The position numbers and the translations under genes were made by a program. Under the pieces are notes generated by a model, which worked only from the letters and a program-made list of their open reading frames with translations, was not told the origin of the DNA and did no database searches. From NCBI GenBank assembly GCA_941918925.1, contig OW799234.1, positions 114,551,128-114,615,127 of the forward strand: DNA of 64,000 bases, written 5' to 3'. Position 1 is the stretch's first letter. Each line of letters opens with the position of its first letter. This document shows positions 1-10,784 of the stretch, in pieces. This DNA comes from Phyto melanocephala (taxonomy: Eukaryota; Arthropoda; Insecta; Diptera; Rhinophoridae).

Positions 1-492
1 ATCACCCGATCTCAATCCAATTGAGAATCTTTGGGGAGATCTCAAAGTTAGACTTAGGAAAGAAAATATTCAAAACAAGACTCAGTTATGGCAAAAAGTG
101 CAAGAAATATGGTATGACACTCCTCTTGAGACCTGCCGCAAGTTAATCTCTTCTATGCCCAACAGATTAGATAAAGTTATAAAAAAAAATGGTGGACATA
201 GTGGTTACTGATGCAATGAAGCGGAAATAGTGCTATTTATGTTGAAAATTATTTAAAACTCCTTTAATTTTTTACAATTCCTTTAAAGTACCTATTTTTA
301 TGGCCAAGTGAATTTTGTTTTTTTTATTATAGATTTTTTTTTTATTTTAAAATAATAACTTTTTTTTATTATTTTTATTTATTTTTATGCTTCGAATAAT
401 AAAAATGCACTAAGAATAAATTTTAGTTAACATAAGATCGAAAAATATGCATTTTTTATAATTATATAGATGGTACCTATTTTAATGGCCAC

Positions 493-498
<6 letters not shown>
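1..498 (+). mobile_element. Tc1-like transposon, right end
   Basis: The window begins inside a Tc1/mariner-superfamily element. After the transposase tail (see separate entry) come two similar blocks, GTACCTATTTTTATGGCCA at 288 and GTACCTATTTTAATGGCCA at 473, about 185 bp apart in the same direction. This is the inner/outer direct-repeat layout (IR/DR) of some Tc1 transposons, where each repeat is a transposase-binding site. The element probably ends near 498, where a TA-rich microsatellite begins, so the TA target duplication cannot be placed exactly. The left half is outside the window. Confidence 0.6.
2..211 (+). pseudogene. Tc1-like transposase, C-terminal fragment
   Basis: The open frame from base 2 to the TGA at 209-211 encodes about 69 residues that begin SPDLNPIENLWGDLK. 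This is the hallmark block around the third catalytic acidic residue (E of the DDE/DD34E triad) of Tc1 transposases, and the tail after it has the usual length. There is no stop codon inside, so the piece may belong to an intact gene cut by the window edge. The rest of the protein, including both catalytic aspartates, lies upstream and cannot be judged. Identification as Tc1-like is firm; whether it is active is unknown. Confidence 0.8.
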
Positions 499-537
<39 letters not shown>

Positions 538-648
538 TATATATATATAAATAAATATATATAAAATAAACAAATATATATAAAATAAACAAATATATAT
601 AAAATAAATAAATAAATAAAAAATAAATTTACTTAGAATTGAAAAATT
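498..648. repeat. TA and AAAT microsatellites
   Basis: A run of TA dinucleotides is followed by interrupted ATAA/AAAT repeats (AAATAAATATATATAAA patterns). This is simple sequence, possibly expanded from the TA target of the Tc1 element that ends here. Confidence 0.85.
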
Positions 649-675
649 TTTTCATATAGAAAAATTTTGATTTTC

Positions 676-790
676 AGATAAAGTGTTTGACGGGAGGTGA
701 GCCTTCATTCTGGCATTATAATAACATTAACTAGAAAACTTTATATGCGATATTTCATCATCGTACATTCTACTACATTCCCGCAGGTGC
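676..790 (+). repeat. Fragment of the 45-47 kb degenerate repeat
   Basis: The stretch AAAGTGTTTGACGGGAGGTG, followed by TTCTGGCATTATAATAACAT and an ACTAGAAA block, matches the sequence near 45729-45810 with few differences. It is an isolated fragment of the dispersed repeat described at 44999-47290. Confidence 0.5.
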
Positions 791-1326
791 AGGGAATTAG
801 ATAGCAAAATTTAATCACATTTGTGTTGTTAGCTGTTTGATCACACATAAAATACAAACTAACATACCGACAAACCAAGAAATTTTAAAAAAATTAAGTT
901 TTTGAAATTCGTTTTTTTTTTCCTTTTGTAAAAGTGAAATCATGTTGCAATTATGTTAGTGATAGAATATAAGAGATAATTTTTTTAAACAAATTTGTTA
1001 ATCACCTCTATCGTGAATAAAAAGTAAAATACTTCTACCCACGAAAATTTCATTCACCTTGAAGTAAAAAATTGGTAATATGATTTTGATGCAGAGTTTT
1101 TGTTAATTTTATTCAACAACATTTAAAATTCAAGTATAGTATCAATGCACATTGAATGTAAATAAGAAAATGAAATGAAGGCATTTCGAGAGGAAAAATG
1201 TTGACAATAGGGAAGAATATGAAATTTGGCAATTGGAAATTATAAGGAGAGAGAAAATGTATGAAATTTTGAAAGAACCAGCTGATGATCAACTAAAACT
1301 ACCTAATCGAGTCGCATTTTAGATCT

Positions 1327-1458
1327 GGGGCCGAATTACGGCATTCGACATCGAACGAAATTTCAATTGAACGTAAAAGTTTTTCTTACATTTTGTATTG
1401 GATTCTAATAAGATTTCTCTTATTTTCGTTCGATATCGAATGCCGTAATTCGGCTTCT
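1327..1458. mobile_element. Palindromic MITE, GGCCGAATTACGGCATTCGA family
   Basis: GGCCGAATTACGGCATTCGA at the left is mirrored by TCGAATGCCGTAATTCGGC at the right, and the inner sequence (GAACGAAA.../...TTTCGTTC) continues the pairing, giving a hairpin-forming element of about 130 bp. Related copies lie at 60294-60426, 60588-60718 and 63696-63832, with a lone end at 59977-60003. No coding capacity. The termini resemble hAT-type MITE ends, but I could not find a clear target duplication. Confidence 0.65.
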
Positions 1459-1527
1459 GGTCGGGTCAAGAGCTCGCGCGTCATTGTCGTTATCGTTGTC
1501 GAGTAAAGTCAATCAGAGCGTACCTTT

Positions 1528-1756
1528 TCATCTGACTTCGAAAGTTTTGCGTCCCACTCTTACATTGGTTAATTGCGTGGCGTCGGTTAGCGGTACCGAG
1601 GTGCAGTTATCCGGAGTCTCAATTAACCTCTGCAAAACTTTCAAAAATAATATTTTTGGCGTTCAGCTCCGACTTCTTATATGAAGGCATAGGTCGACTT
1701 ACGGATACTGAACCATCGTGAGATACCCTGGCTGTTTTGTTTTTAAACCTTGCCAT
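1528..1756 (-). CDS. Candidate small two-exon gene (51 aa), unrecognised
   Basis: On the - strand an ATG at 1756-1754 opens a reading frame. A consensus donor (GTAAGT, GT at 1702-1701) and an acceptor ending TTTTGCAG (AG at 1631-1630) define a 73-nt intron, a normal size for flies. Joining 1756-1703 to 1629-1528 gives an uninterrupted 51-residue protein starting MARFKNKTARVSH and ending RVGRKTFEVR. The unspliced frame stops after 45 residues. The segment 1455-1740 is clearly richer in GC than its surroundings. I do not recognise the protein. It could be a genuine small gene, an exon pair of a larger gene, or a decayed insertion. No motif suggests a function. Confidence 0.3.
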
Positions 1757-1867
1757 TTATATTAAGTTAAAAAAAACTACCTAATTAAGAAAACCCTGAA
1801 TAGCAGATTTGAAATTATTGAATTGTTTTTTAAAAATCAGTGACGCAGTGACTTTTAGCAACTATTG

Positions 1868-2292
1868 CCCCCGACCAATCGAGCAATATGTTTGGCAATT
1901 ATTGCCACAGCAATTGTAAGCTTTTATTGCCAACACAAGATATTAACGTATGGACCGCATGAATTTGTATTAGAACACATATTTAGCAAAAAAAATGTTA
2001 TAATACATTGCTGAGCAATAATCTTTTGTCAGAGGCTGGTGAAATTATTTACATATATTTTTTGTACAATTTTCAATTTTATATCTTAAAGATGTTTACG
2101 TGTTCGCCACCTAGAGATATAGGGCCGTATTCATAAAAAATATTTTAGGTTTATTGAAGGCTTATTTGACAAATTTCTCTACAACAATAAGCCTTTAAAA
2201 AATCTAAAATATTTTTTATGAACACGGCCCATAAGCTTTAACTTAGCAATTTGTGGCAGTTATTCTGCAATCGCTCGTGTAGTCGGGGGTGT
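1868..2292. mobile_element. Non-coding TIR element with nested MITE
   Basis: CCCCCGACCAATCGAGC at the left and a mirrored GCTCGTGTAGTCGGGGG at the right form imperfect terminal inverted repeats about 425 bp apart. Both ends also carry inward TTGCCAC/GTGGCA-type blocks. A separate palindromic MITE lies inside at 2119-2232. No coding sequence. Superfamily not determined. Confidence 0.4.
2119..2232. mobile_element. Palindromic MITE, TTCATAAAAA family, copy 1
   Basis: TAGGGCCGTATTCATAAAAA at the left pairs with the mirrored TTTTTATGAACACGGCCC at the right. The inverted repeats continue inward for about 44 bp (ATATTTTAG, AAGGC), leaving a short loop. Non-coding. Confidence 0.6.
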
Positions 2293-2512
2293 TACATTAA
2301 GGCCATGATGGTAGAATAATTCTACCACACTAATATTTAAAACACAACTTTACATCTTAACACATATCATAGTCAATATGTATTAAACTTTTCGTTACTT
2401 ATAAAAAATAAAAATTTAATATTGAAAAAATAAAAAACAAGGAATTGATGTTTAATAATCTCATTTCTTAATAGTTTAGTTAATTTTTTTCATTTGTATA
2501 TTTATGATATAA

Positions 2513-2613
2513 TTCATAAAAATTAAAACAGCTTTATAAGAGGCTTATAAATCAAATTTCAATAGAAAGTAACTTTAATGAACCCTTTATAAGCTCCTAA
2601 AAATTTTTATGAA
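2513..2613. mobile_element. Palindromic MITE, TTCATAAAAA family, copy 2
   Basis: TTCATAAAAATT with CTTTATAAGAGGC is mirrored by a CTTTATAAGCTCC block and AAAATTTTTATGAA. It is about 101 bp long with the same outer TTCATAAAAA core as its neighbours at 2119 and 2679. Confidence 0.5.
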
Positions 2614-2678
2614 AAAATTTTTTATTTTATTTATAAAAAAAAACTCCTTTCATAAATTCCAAAGTTAATTATAAACTT

Positions 2679-2797
2679 GCTGTGGTATTCATAAAAAATA
2701 GTTTATTTTTATTAAAGGCCTTTTTGACAGATATTGTACAGAAATTTGTCAAATAAGCCTTCAATAAACCTAAAATATTTTTTATAAATGCGGCAGC
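2679..2797. mobile_element. Palindromic MITE, TTCATAAAAA family, copy 3
   Basis: GCTGTGGTATTCATAAAAAA and the mirrored TTTTTTATAAATGCGGCAGC bound a 119-bp palindrome. The inner arms (AAGGCCTTTTTGACAGA and TTTGTCAAATAAGCCTT) also pair. The inner part is close to that of the copy at 2119. Confidence 0.6.
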
Positions 2798-3395
2798 TTA
2801 ATAAAAGCAACCAAAATAAATTTATTTCTTTATTAAAAAACTGAGATAAGGAAAAAGTATGTGGAAAAACTTTGTTGCCTAATAAAATTTGGTATTAAAC
2901 CGTATATCATCTGCTAGCAGTACACACATATACAATTTCATGTTTTTTAAATTGGATGGTAATCATTTCATTCGCTGTAAGCATTGAAAAACATTTTTAT
3001 TCTATATATTTCTTATTAAATTAATATTCATTATTTATATTTTATGTTTCTATTTAAGTAGTAACTTACACTACTAAAAACTATATACGTTCAATTTATA
3101 TATGTAAAATTAAATTAGAGAGTAAATATGTACCTTAAATATTCGTAAAATGTATAAAAAATCAAATAGAAAAAATTGTATGTAGAACACAAAATATCCT
3201 ATAATTCAAAAACTTAACTAGACCAAAAAAAAAATATTTTTAATGATGAGAATCGAAGATTGTAATAAGAAAAATCTGGAAATAAGCAAAAATATGTACA
3301 GTAGGAAAGAATTTTTTCTGAGATGTTGCTGTTAAATTTCAATGGTTCAAGTTCTTTTTTTTTGTTTTAAAAATTCGTGTTAGTTGTTGTTGCAT

Positions 3396-4505
3396 TTATT
3401 TGACTAACGGTCTATTTCCTTGTTCTGATTCACAAGCCGTATTTTTATATTTATTAACTTCGGCTAAGTAAAGAGACCAAAAGTCTTTGGGATCAGCATT
3501 GGCATCCGTTTGTATTTTGGGTTTGGCAACAACGCCAGTCTTTAAAATCTTACCACCTCTACGTCTTCCTACAATAGGAGGTGGAGCAGTTTTACCAGCG
3601 GCAGCTGCTGCTAAGTAAGGAGCTGTGCTGGGATTAGCTGCAGCTACTATTGGGGGAACGATTGGTAAAATGGGTTTGGTGACATTAGCTGTTGATGCAG
3701 AAGCAGTTGATGTTGAGCCTTGTGCTTGTTGCATTTTCTTGAAAATTTCTAAAAATGAACCATCGTTAGCAAATACAGGATGTGATGCTTCCGGTTTTGG
3801 TGGAGGATAAACTTTTCCCTCTTTTGCTAACTCAGTACGTAACTTCTCTTCCATTTCCCTGTGTATGCGTTCCCTATCAATGGGTTCATTTTCATCGAAC
3901 TGATAAATTACTTGTAATTTTTTATCGGCACACTGTTGTTCTGGCAACGGTAAATCTTCTATATTGTCAAAAGTATCTGTCAAATCATTATTCTGCTCTG
4001 ATACACTCGCCAACAACGCAGATGATGTTGACGGTTTGTTGCACGAGTGATTTTTAGTTTTTAATGCTTTAGTGCCACAGTCACGAAGTTGCGATGAACT
4101 TCTGGACCTAGAACGAGAAAGTGAGCTTCTACGTTTTCTTTCACGTCTATAGCGATAGTGGTCGCTATGATGCCTTGATGGGGATCTAGAGTATGACCTA
4201 GATTTAGAGTCACGATGACGACGTGACGCTTGACTGCGCTTATCTGAACGTCGTGAGTAACTACGACTGCGGCTTCGTGAATGAATGCGTGAGTATGAGT
4301 CATGTCCTTTGCGATGGCTACGCTCTAAGGATCGACTTCGGGAACGTGAATCATGATCATGACGTCGACTGTAAGACCTTTTACGTGAACGACTTCGTGA
4401 TCTTCGTGTTGAAGAAGATCTGGACTTGTATTGGCCACGATCATGAAACGTTTCGATTGATTCGATATCGAAATCGTCACGTCGTATACGACGATTAGAG
4501 GACAT
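3396..4505 (-). CDS. RS-rich protein with TRIR-family C-terminus (369 aa)
   Basis: Single-exon frame of 369 residues. Residues about 25-140 form an RS domain (dense SR/RS dipeptides), typical of nuclear pre-mRNA-processing proteins. A mixed-charge segment around 200-240 carries EKLRTELAKEGKVYPPPKP. From 245 the sequence matches the TRIR family (telomerase RNA component interacting RNase, C19orf43): FANDGSFLEIFKK at 245-257, VGRRRGGKILKTGVVAKPK at 312-330, and a terminal YLAEVNKYK...RPLVK block at 346-369. Human TRIR is much shorter (about 176 aa) and lacks the RS region, so this is a longer architecture. An Ala/Pro-rich linker (280-311) separates the conserved blocks. Nuclear localisation and RNA binding are inferred; RNase activity is known only for the human protein and cannot be assumed. 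The ATG at 4505 is the first in the frame. A TTTATT overlapping the stop region could serve as an AATAAA signal on this strand. Confidence 0.78.
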   Translation of the reverse strand: MSSNRRIRRDDFDIESIETFHDRGQYKSRSSSTRRSRSRSRKRSYSRRHDHDSRSRSRSLERSHRKGHDSYSRIHSRSRSRSYSRRSDKRSQASRRHRDSKSRSYSRSPSRHHSDHYRYRRERKRRSSLSRSRSRSSSQLRDCGTKALKTKNHSCNKPSTSSALLASVSEQNNDLTDTFDNIEDLPLPEQQCADKKLQVIYQFDENEPIDRERIHREMEEKLRTELAKEGKVYPPPKPEASHPVFANDGSFLEIFKKMQQAQGSTSTASASTANVTKPILPIVPPIVAAANPSTAPYLAAAAAGKTAPPPIVGRRRGGKILKTGVVAKPKIQTDANADPKDFWSLYLAEVNKYKNTACESEQGNRPLVK

Positions 4506-7500
4506 GGTGATCCTTAGTTGGTTCGTTCAAATTTCCTCAATTTGTGTAACAACGATAAATCTGTAAATCAAACCATTTATCCTCGTAATTAGAATATTTG
4601 TTTTACCCTTTTTAAACACGTCAATACTATACTTTAGTTCATTAATACATAAACATTTTTTATTAATATTTTCTTGTTTCTTTTTTTTTGTTAAAATAAT
4701 TTTGGGTTGTAATAAGTTTGTAATGGTAGTGACCGTCATTTTTTATACATATTTAATTTATTATTGAATTATTATGGATAAATGTATTTTAAACATTTTT
4801 AATGAAAAATCACATCCAGTTAGTATTTAAAACCTTGTAGTGTATATAAAAATTACACTAAAAGTTACCCTGTAAAAAAAGTCTATAGTGAAACAATACT
4901 GATTCAGTATTTCTTCTGTCACGAGTTCTACTGTTCAATTATACCCTAGACAATAGGCTTTGATATAGACATTTAATATGGGCTTGTCTACGATAATTCA
5001 CAAGTAACGTTAGAAATACTGACTAAGTAGTTCTTATGGGACCATATTGCGACATTTGAACCAGGTATTACTAGTTCATGTTAGTGATTCTAGTCTACAA
5101 TAATGGTACTTTTTACTTTGTTAAATTAAAATTTTAATTTTTTAATATAAAAGTTAACAACAATAAGTTGTAATATAAAAAATATTTGCTGTGTAACAAT
5201 ATCACCAAAGTAGTCGCGAAAGTGGTGACTTGAAAAACCTGACCCCTGGGTTCCTGCAGGTTATATACAAAATAAATACATATAGATGGTCACAAGTACT
5301 AAGGCCCTAATTCGTGTATATTACGAAATTGAGTTTTTGAGTGATTCCAATATATTTAATGCAAATATCTACACACAAAATTTTAATGCAAAATAATCAA
5401 AAATAAGTTTTACAAACAATTCTACAAAATAAGTTACAATATAATAATAAAGTTTCTATTAAGTTTCTATTACAATGACTTTGCTAAAAATCTTATTATG
5501 GAGTAGGTTGCTATATGAAAATGTTGAAAAAAATTAACTTTTTTTATATTTAACTTTAAACGTATGCAAATTTTTGACAAATTTTAAATGTATGTATATG
5601 AATCTATAACAATGTTATTAATACGCCTTCTTATGAAGTAGCTACCTATCGAAAGATTTTATTATATAAATTTTATATATCTAAGCGCGGAGCATAGTTA
5701 AGGTTAACGTTAACGACAGGTCACTTCCAAATTTTATTTTAATTCAAAAACTAAATATAACAAGAAAATATTGAATTTCCTGTTATTGATTTGTAAAATT
5801 AATTATTTTTTTGTTTGTTTTGAATTTTAAAAATTAAAAAATTAGAAACATTACTTGTTTTATAACAGCTTCTTGTTTTAATCCAGATGCACACATTCAC
5901 TTTCTCACTCACACACAAAAAATGTAACCGGCCGGAGTAAAGTCAGCTTTTCCTGAAGAGAAATTACTTCATTCAGTAGGATCGTTGAAAAGTTGATTTA
6001 GTGGTTGTTGATGAAACGGCTTTGTGCTACTGGTCTTGTTTTGGGATCCTGTATATTTTATTTTTGCGTAGAAATTAAAGATTTTCGTAAATCCTGCATA
6101 GAAAATGAACTTGAACGCATGAATATTTATGTTTTCCTTAAAAGACTTGTGCATAGATTTTTTTTTAGAAATTACAAAAATTTTCTAAATAAATTTTTTT
6201 TCAAAAATACTTATTTCCTTTTTTTTCTCATAATTTTTCATTTTCTCTTCTCGACCAAGTCGAGAAATATATATAACACTCAATGACTCAATAAACTTAA
6301 ATAAATAATAGATTTTCTTATGATTATATATGAATAGTATAAAATTCTCTTATGTAATTTGATTTTTTCCGAAGTCTCACCACCCTTGTATTTATGGCAC
6401 TTAGCTTAAGAAATTCATTTGTACACTTAAAAATGCTTTTTAATAGTTTAAGAAAACATTTATTCTTACTCTTTTTGGAATTTTGTTTAATTTATGGATA
6501 AATTTTTCTTGAATGGTAATCTTTTGCATACCTTTTTGTCTTCTTTTCCTTTAAATAAAAACTAAGAAATTTCTTTTTCTTACAGCAGCGACTAGAAATG
6601 TCACGACCTATTTCGGCTGGTTAAGAATTTTCTTCTAAAAATCAATATGGCGTTTACTAGTCACTTCTAGTTGTAGTGTAAAATTGGCTTGCTGAATTAA
6701 TCGTTTCTTTTTATCAGTGATGCGTACTTAGCTATTTTTCTGTCAATACTAGCAATTTCTTAGCTGATGTAGCGGGCAAAATTACGTTTTATATATTTGA
6801 CGAAAATCTTCACCTGTTTTGGTGCAATAAAAAAACATAACATAAAAAATCATAAAAGAAATTTAGCTAATTTATGTTAAATACTTGCAGATTTAAAGGG
6901 AATTGACACCCTGAAATATATGTGTCTATATAAGAAAATAATATTTCGCCAATATGTCCTAATCTGCTAGCTTGGGGCAAGCAATATCTTGCTTTCTAAA
7001 CAGTTTACAATAAAATAATATTTTCATTGAATTAAAAAAATAAACAGGAAATTAACAAATATTTTCGTTAACGTTCAAATTATTAAACAAACGTAAATTC
7101 AAATACATATAATTTATAATATAATACAAGAAAACCAGATAAACTCGTACCTACAACAAAAACAAAAATACAAAGAAAGACATTCTAATAACGTTTTCAA
7201 ATTTAAATTTATGAGACATTTTGCTGCTGTCTAATTCTTTTTTATTTTTTTTACACTATGGTGATGAGCCTCTCTAGCTGGACTAGGTTTTTTATTACTT
7301 TTTATATTATTTACTACCTTAATATGATCTAATGTTTTTATGCTTGGGGAGCAAATAAATAGGATAGTTTTGTTATTGAAATTGTAAAATAATGTATATA
7401 ATGTGTAGTATATTATATTTTTATTCTAAGGCTATGCTTAGTCGTTTTTCTAACTATGTAATATATTATAATTGGCCTTTGTGGCTTTATATTACGAAAT

Positions 7501-8734
7501 TGAAATAAATAAAGTATGTAAGGGATAGAAAGTTTAAGGTATTATTATTTTTTATGAATATTATTAAAAACAACTTTTTCCGTTCTAGTGCAATATCATA
7601 AATTATAATTATTTAACATAAAAATAGTTTCTTAACACTCTTCTATAATGTTTTTAGTTATATCAAATGATGGCTACCCAAGGTATATTAACTAAGGTAG
7701 ACGCACCGTGTATTTTGTTGCTACAAAAAACTTCTTAAATGTCAAAATAAAACCTAAAACAGCTGATAAAAGTGGTAGCAAAATGTTAGTAAATAAAAAT
7801 TATTTATGATACATACACATCTACTAAAAAAAGTTATGTAAACGAACAAAAAAAGGTAAACAAATTTTGACATTTGAGAAGAGAAATGCATAAACAAAAC
7901 AATGATCAGCTGTTTACTTGAGTCCACCTGGGGTAAATGTACCTTTATGTCTACCCAAATGTAATCAACAAAAAACACAAATTTTAACAATTTGGACCAA
8001 ACAGCTGTCGATCAGATGTGCTAGCGAGTTTACTTGCTTTTTTTGTACCTTGTTTTTAAGTTTATTTTTTGTTTTATCTACATACACCTGATCGCAATTT
8101 TTATTACTATTATCACAAAAAAGTAATCAGTTGCTTTACTGAGGCTTCTTTCGTAATTTTTAATCTAAAATTAGGTACGTATCAAGGCATATTTATTCAT
8201 CAGGTAATTGCATACTCATAGTTTAAAGAAGATAAAGAAAACTTTTCGCAATTCTCTTTTAAAGCTGCTACTAGAAAAACATCTTCATTTTTACGATGAT
8301 TTTTTTCATGATTGTTTTGCCTTATATACGTATAATTGATTAATTTTCTTTATTAAGAAAAAAATCAAAAACATTAAATACAAATATAAATATTTTTTAA
8401 ATTATTATTTTTTTTATAAAATTTTAAACTTATTTCAAATTTTATCTTTTAAGTTGACTTTCCCCTTTTCTATTTTAAAAACCACATGTTACTTCAAAAA
8501 AATATAATAACACATACAAAGAACACTACTAAGTGCAAAGAGGAATATAGAAAAGTTATCAAAAACAGAAAAGAACGTTTCTTTTTGTTTAACACTCCTA
8601 TCGTTTTACACACTTTGCTTACAGTTTGATACAATGAAGTCATTGTAAAAATTACGCATAGTTTTATTCTAGTGCCAAAATTTATTAGCATTCGAGTGGT
8701 TACACCTTAAATACGTTCGTGTTTACCATAGATA
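4506..8734. other. Intergenic AT-rich DNA, no firm gene
   Basis: No gene or complete transposon is recognised in these 4.2 kb. The part next to 4505 should hold the promoter and 5' UTR of the RS/TRIR gene. Around 5890-6060 there is a GC-richer patch with a short - strand frame (see rejected items). At 8176-8210 a lone TATCAAGGCATATTTATTCA end matches the terminus of the MITE at 31788. The rest is AT-rich sequence with many short A and T runs. Confidence 0.5.
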
Positions 8735-8920
8735 CACGGCTTTCAGACTGGGCAAGTCACTTGCGCAAGTGACTTGCGCAAGTGTTGTGTTTATAGGCAA
8801 AAGGGGTAAGGTCGGGTTAAGAGGAAGAAACTTGCTCATTTTTGAGTACACACTTGCCTGTACTCGGCAAGTACGAGCAAGTTTTTGTTGAGAAACCAAA
8901 AACAAAAGAGTAATAAAAAC

Positions 8921-9294
8921 AAACAAGAGTGCTATATTCGGCCATGCCGAATCTTATATACCCTTCACAACGTGTTGTCATGCAACAACAATTGTTTATG
9001 TCACCATTTATCTCATATGAAATACGTACATACAAAACATACATATATAAAAACATCCCATTGTAATATTATACATTAAGTTTACTTATGTGCTTAAAAA
9101 AATAAATTAAAAGAAAAATTAAAAATAAAACAATAAAAATTTTAATAAAATATAAAATAAAAAAAATTTTTTGGCTCACTCTAACCAGTATACCACGTTT
9201 GTATGTATGTGTAGATAATTGATAATTGTAGAAATTTCAAACGGAATGACAAACCTATATATACCCTTTTTCACTGTGTGAAGAGTATAATAAT
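8921..9294 (-). mobile_element. HINE/DINE-1-like element, short variant (left arm)
   Basis: Read on the - strand, it begins TTATACTCTTCACACAGTGA and ends with a GATTCGGCATGGCCGAATA hairpin and GCACTCTTGTTT. It keeps the remnant of the tRNA-like segment (GGTTAGAGTGAGCC) but lacks the (GTCY)n block and the middle section. It is embedded in the foldback arm. Confidence 0.7.
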
Positions 9295-9456
9295 TAAAAG
9301 AGAACGAAACTTGGGCAAGTCAGTTGCTGAGTCTGAACATGAAAGCAAGTTCAAAGAAAAATAAAAGAAAATAAAAAACTAACTTGAGCAAGTGACTTGC
9401 CCAATGCGAAAGGGGTAATATACCCCTTGACTTGCCCAAGTTTCGTTCTCTTTTAC

Positions 9457-9830
9457 TTATTATACTCTTCACACAGTGAGAAAGGGTATATATAGGTTTG
9501 TCATTCCGTTTGAAATTTCTACAATTATCAATTTTCTACACATACATACAAACGTGGTATACTGGTTAGAGTGAGCCAAAAAATTTTTTTTATTTTATAT
9601 TTTATTAAAATTTTTATTGTTTTATTTTTAATTTTTCTTTTAATTTATTTTTTTTAAGCACATAAGTAAACTTAATGTATAATATTACAATGGGATGTTT
9701 TTATATATGTATGTTTTGTATGTACGTATTTCATATGAGATAAATGGTGACATAAACAATTGTTGTTGCATGACAACACGTTGTGAAGGGTATATAAGAT
9801 TCGGCATGGCCGAATATAGCACTCTTGTTT
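9457..9830 (+). mobile_element. HINE/DINE-1-like element, short variant (right arm)
   Basis: Inverted duplicate of the copy at 8921-9294, differing by a few bases. It is present at the same place within the right arm of the foldback. Confidence 0.7.
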
Positions 9831-10016
9831 GTTTTTATTACTCTTTTGTTTTTGGTTTCTCAACAAAAACTTGCTCGCACTTGCCGAGTACAGGCAAGTG
9901 TGTACTCAAAAATGAGCAAGTTTCTTCCTCTTAACCCGACCTTACCCCTTTTGCCTATAAACACAACACTTGCGCAAGTCACTTGCGCAAGTGACTTGCC
10001 TAGTCTGAAAGCCGTG

Positions 10017-10784
10017 ATTGTACACCTAAGAAGGTACACATCGGCAAATTCGATTGAATTCGCTCTCACACAAACTTCAAATAAAAAAAATTAAGTAGCG
10101 AATTGGTGTGACATTGATAGTAAATATCAGACCATCAGCTGATCAGTTACGTTTACCTTGTTAAGTGTACTCCGGTATGACAATCCCCAACTAAAAAAAA
10201 TAATCAGATTTGTTTTGTGCGGTAAACTTATAAGGTGATTTGTTAATTGCGTTCAAAGATAAAAAGTAAAGTAAATTTTTTCTTTTCCTGATTACTTAAT
10301 AATACTACAGTTGATTAAACATTTTAAAACATAAAATGAATGAAAATTTAATAAGAGCACAAGAGCTTTTATGTTGGTGTATATTAAAATAACGACATAA
10401 AAAGGGTCCAGCATCTAGAGTAAAATATACATCTAACCAAACGTCCTATAAGTGAAATATCAAATAGTAAGAAAAGGAAAGTGGAATAAAACAAAATAAA
10501 TAAAAAATTTTAAATCACTAACTGCATATAAATAGGTACACCAACTACTGTATTAAGTAGAAGTGGAAATTTTAATTATTTAAGAAGAAAGTAAATTGTT
10601 CGTGATTTTGTGCAATTTTTTTTTCTAGTTGCACCGTAAAAAAAACGAATACGTATTTCTAATCAAATTTATTGTACCTACCTACCTAATTAAAAATAAT
10701 TTGTTGTTGGTGTTGAAGTAAAATCGCACATAAATATTGATTTATCACTTATTAATTTACCTCACCCAGTAACATCAAGTGGAA
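10017..10784 (+). promoter_or_regulatory. Probable Pmp70 promoter and 5' UTR region
   Basis: These 768 bp separate the foldback element from the Pmp70 start codon, so the core promoter and leader are expected here unless an upstream non-coding exon exists. I see no convincing TATA box or initiator, and the transcription start cannot be placed. The start codon sits in AGTGGAAATGG, an acceptable insect initiation context. Confidence 0.35.

Larger units (their letters stand above)
8735..10016. mobile_element. 1.28-kb foldback-type inverted repeat
   Basis: Left arm 8735-9322 and right arm 9428-10016 are near-perfect inverted copies (only scattered single-base differences seen) around a 105-bp spacer. 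Outer ends read CACGGCTTTCAGACTGGGCA and its mirror. Just inside are repeated CTTGCGCAAG palindromes. Each arm contains the same short HINE copy (8921-9294 and 9457-9830). Non-HINE parts of the arms are related to the PIF/Harbinger-like MITE at 43114-43512: both share a GTACTC...CGGCAA-type block and GC-AAG-rich termini. The HINE must have been present before the arms were duplicated. The right arm ends about 770 bp before the Pmp70 start codon. Confidence 0.75.

Noticed and set aside
1620..1660. snRNA-like Sm site (AATATTTTTGG) in the GC-richer island
   Set aside because: The surrounding sequence does not fold or match any spliceosomal RNA I know; the spliced small ORF on the other strand explains the island better.
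4223..4498. 91-codon + strand frame (and other frames at 3625-4303)
   Set aside because: Antisense or shifted shadows of the RS-rich coding region, whose codon bias keeps several frames open.
5969..6154. 61-codon - strand frame with an in-frame acceptor-like ATATACAG and ending SQNKTSSTKPFHQQPLNQLF...
   Set aside because: The last 25 codons look protein-like and could be a terminal exon, but I could not find a matching upstream exon. Left as an open possibility.
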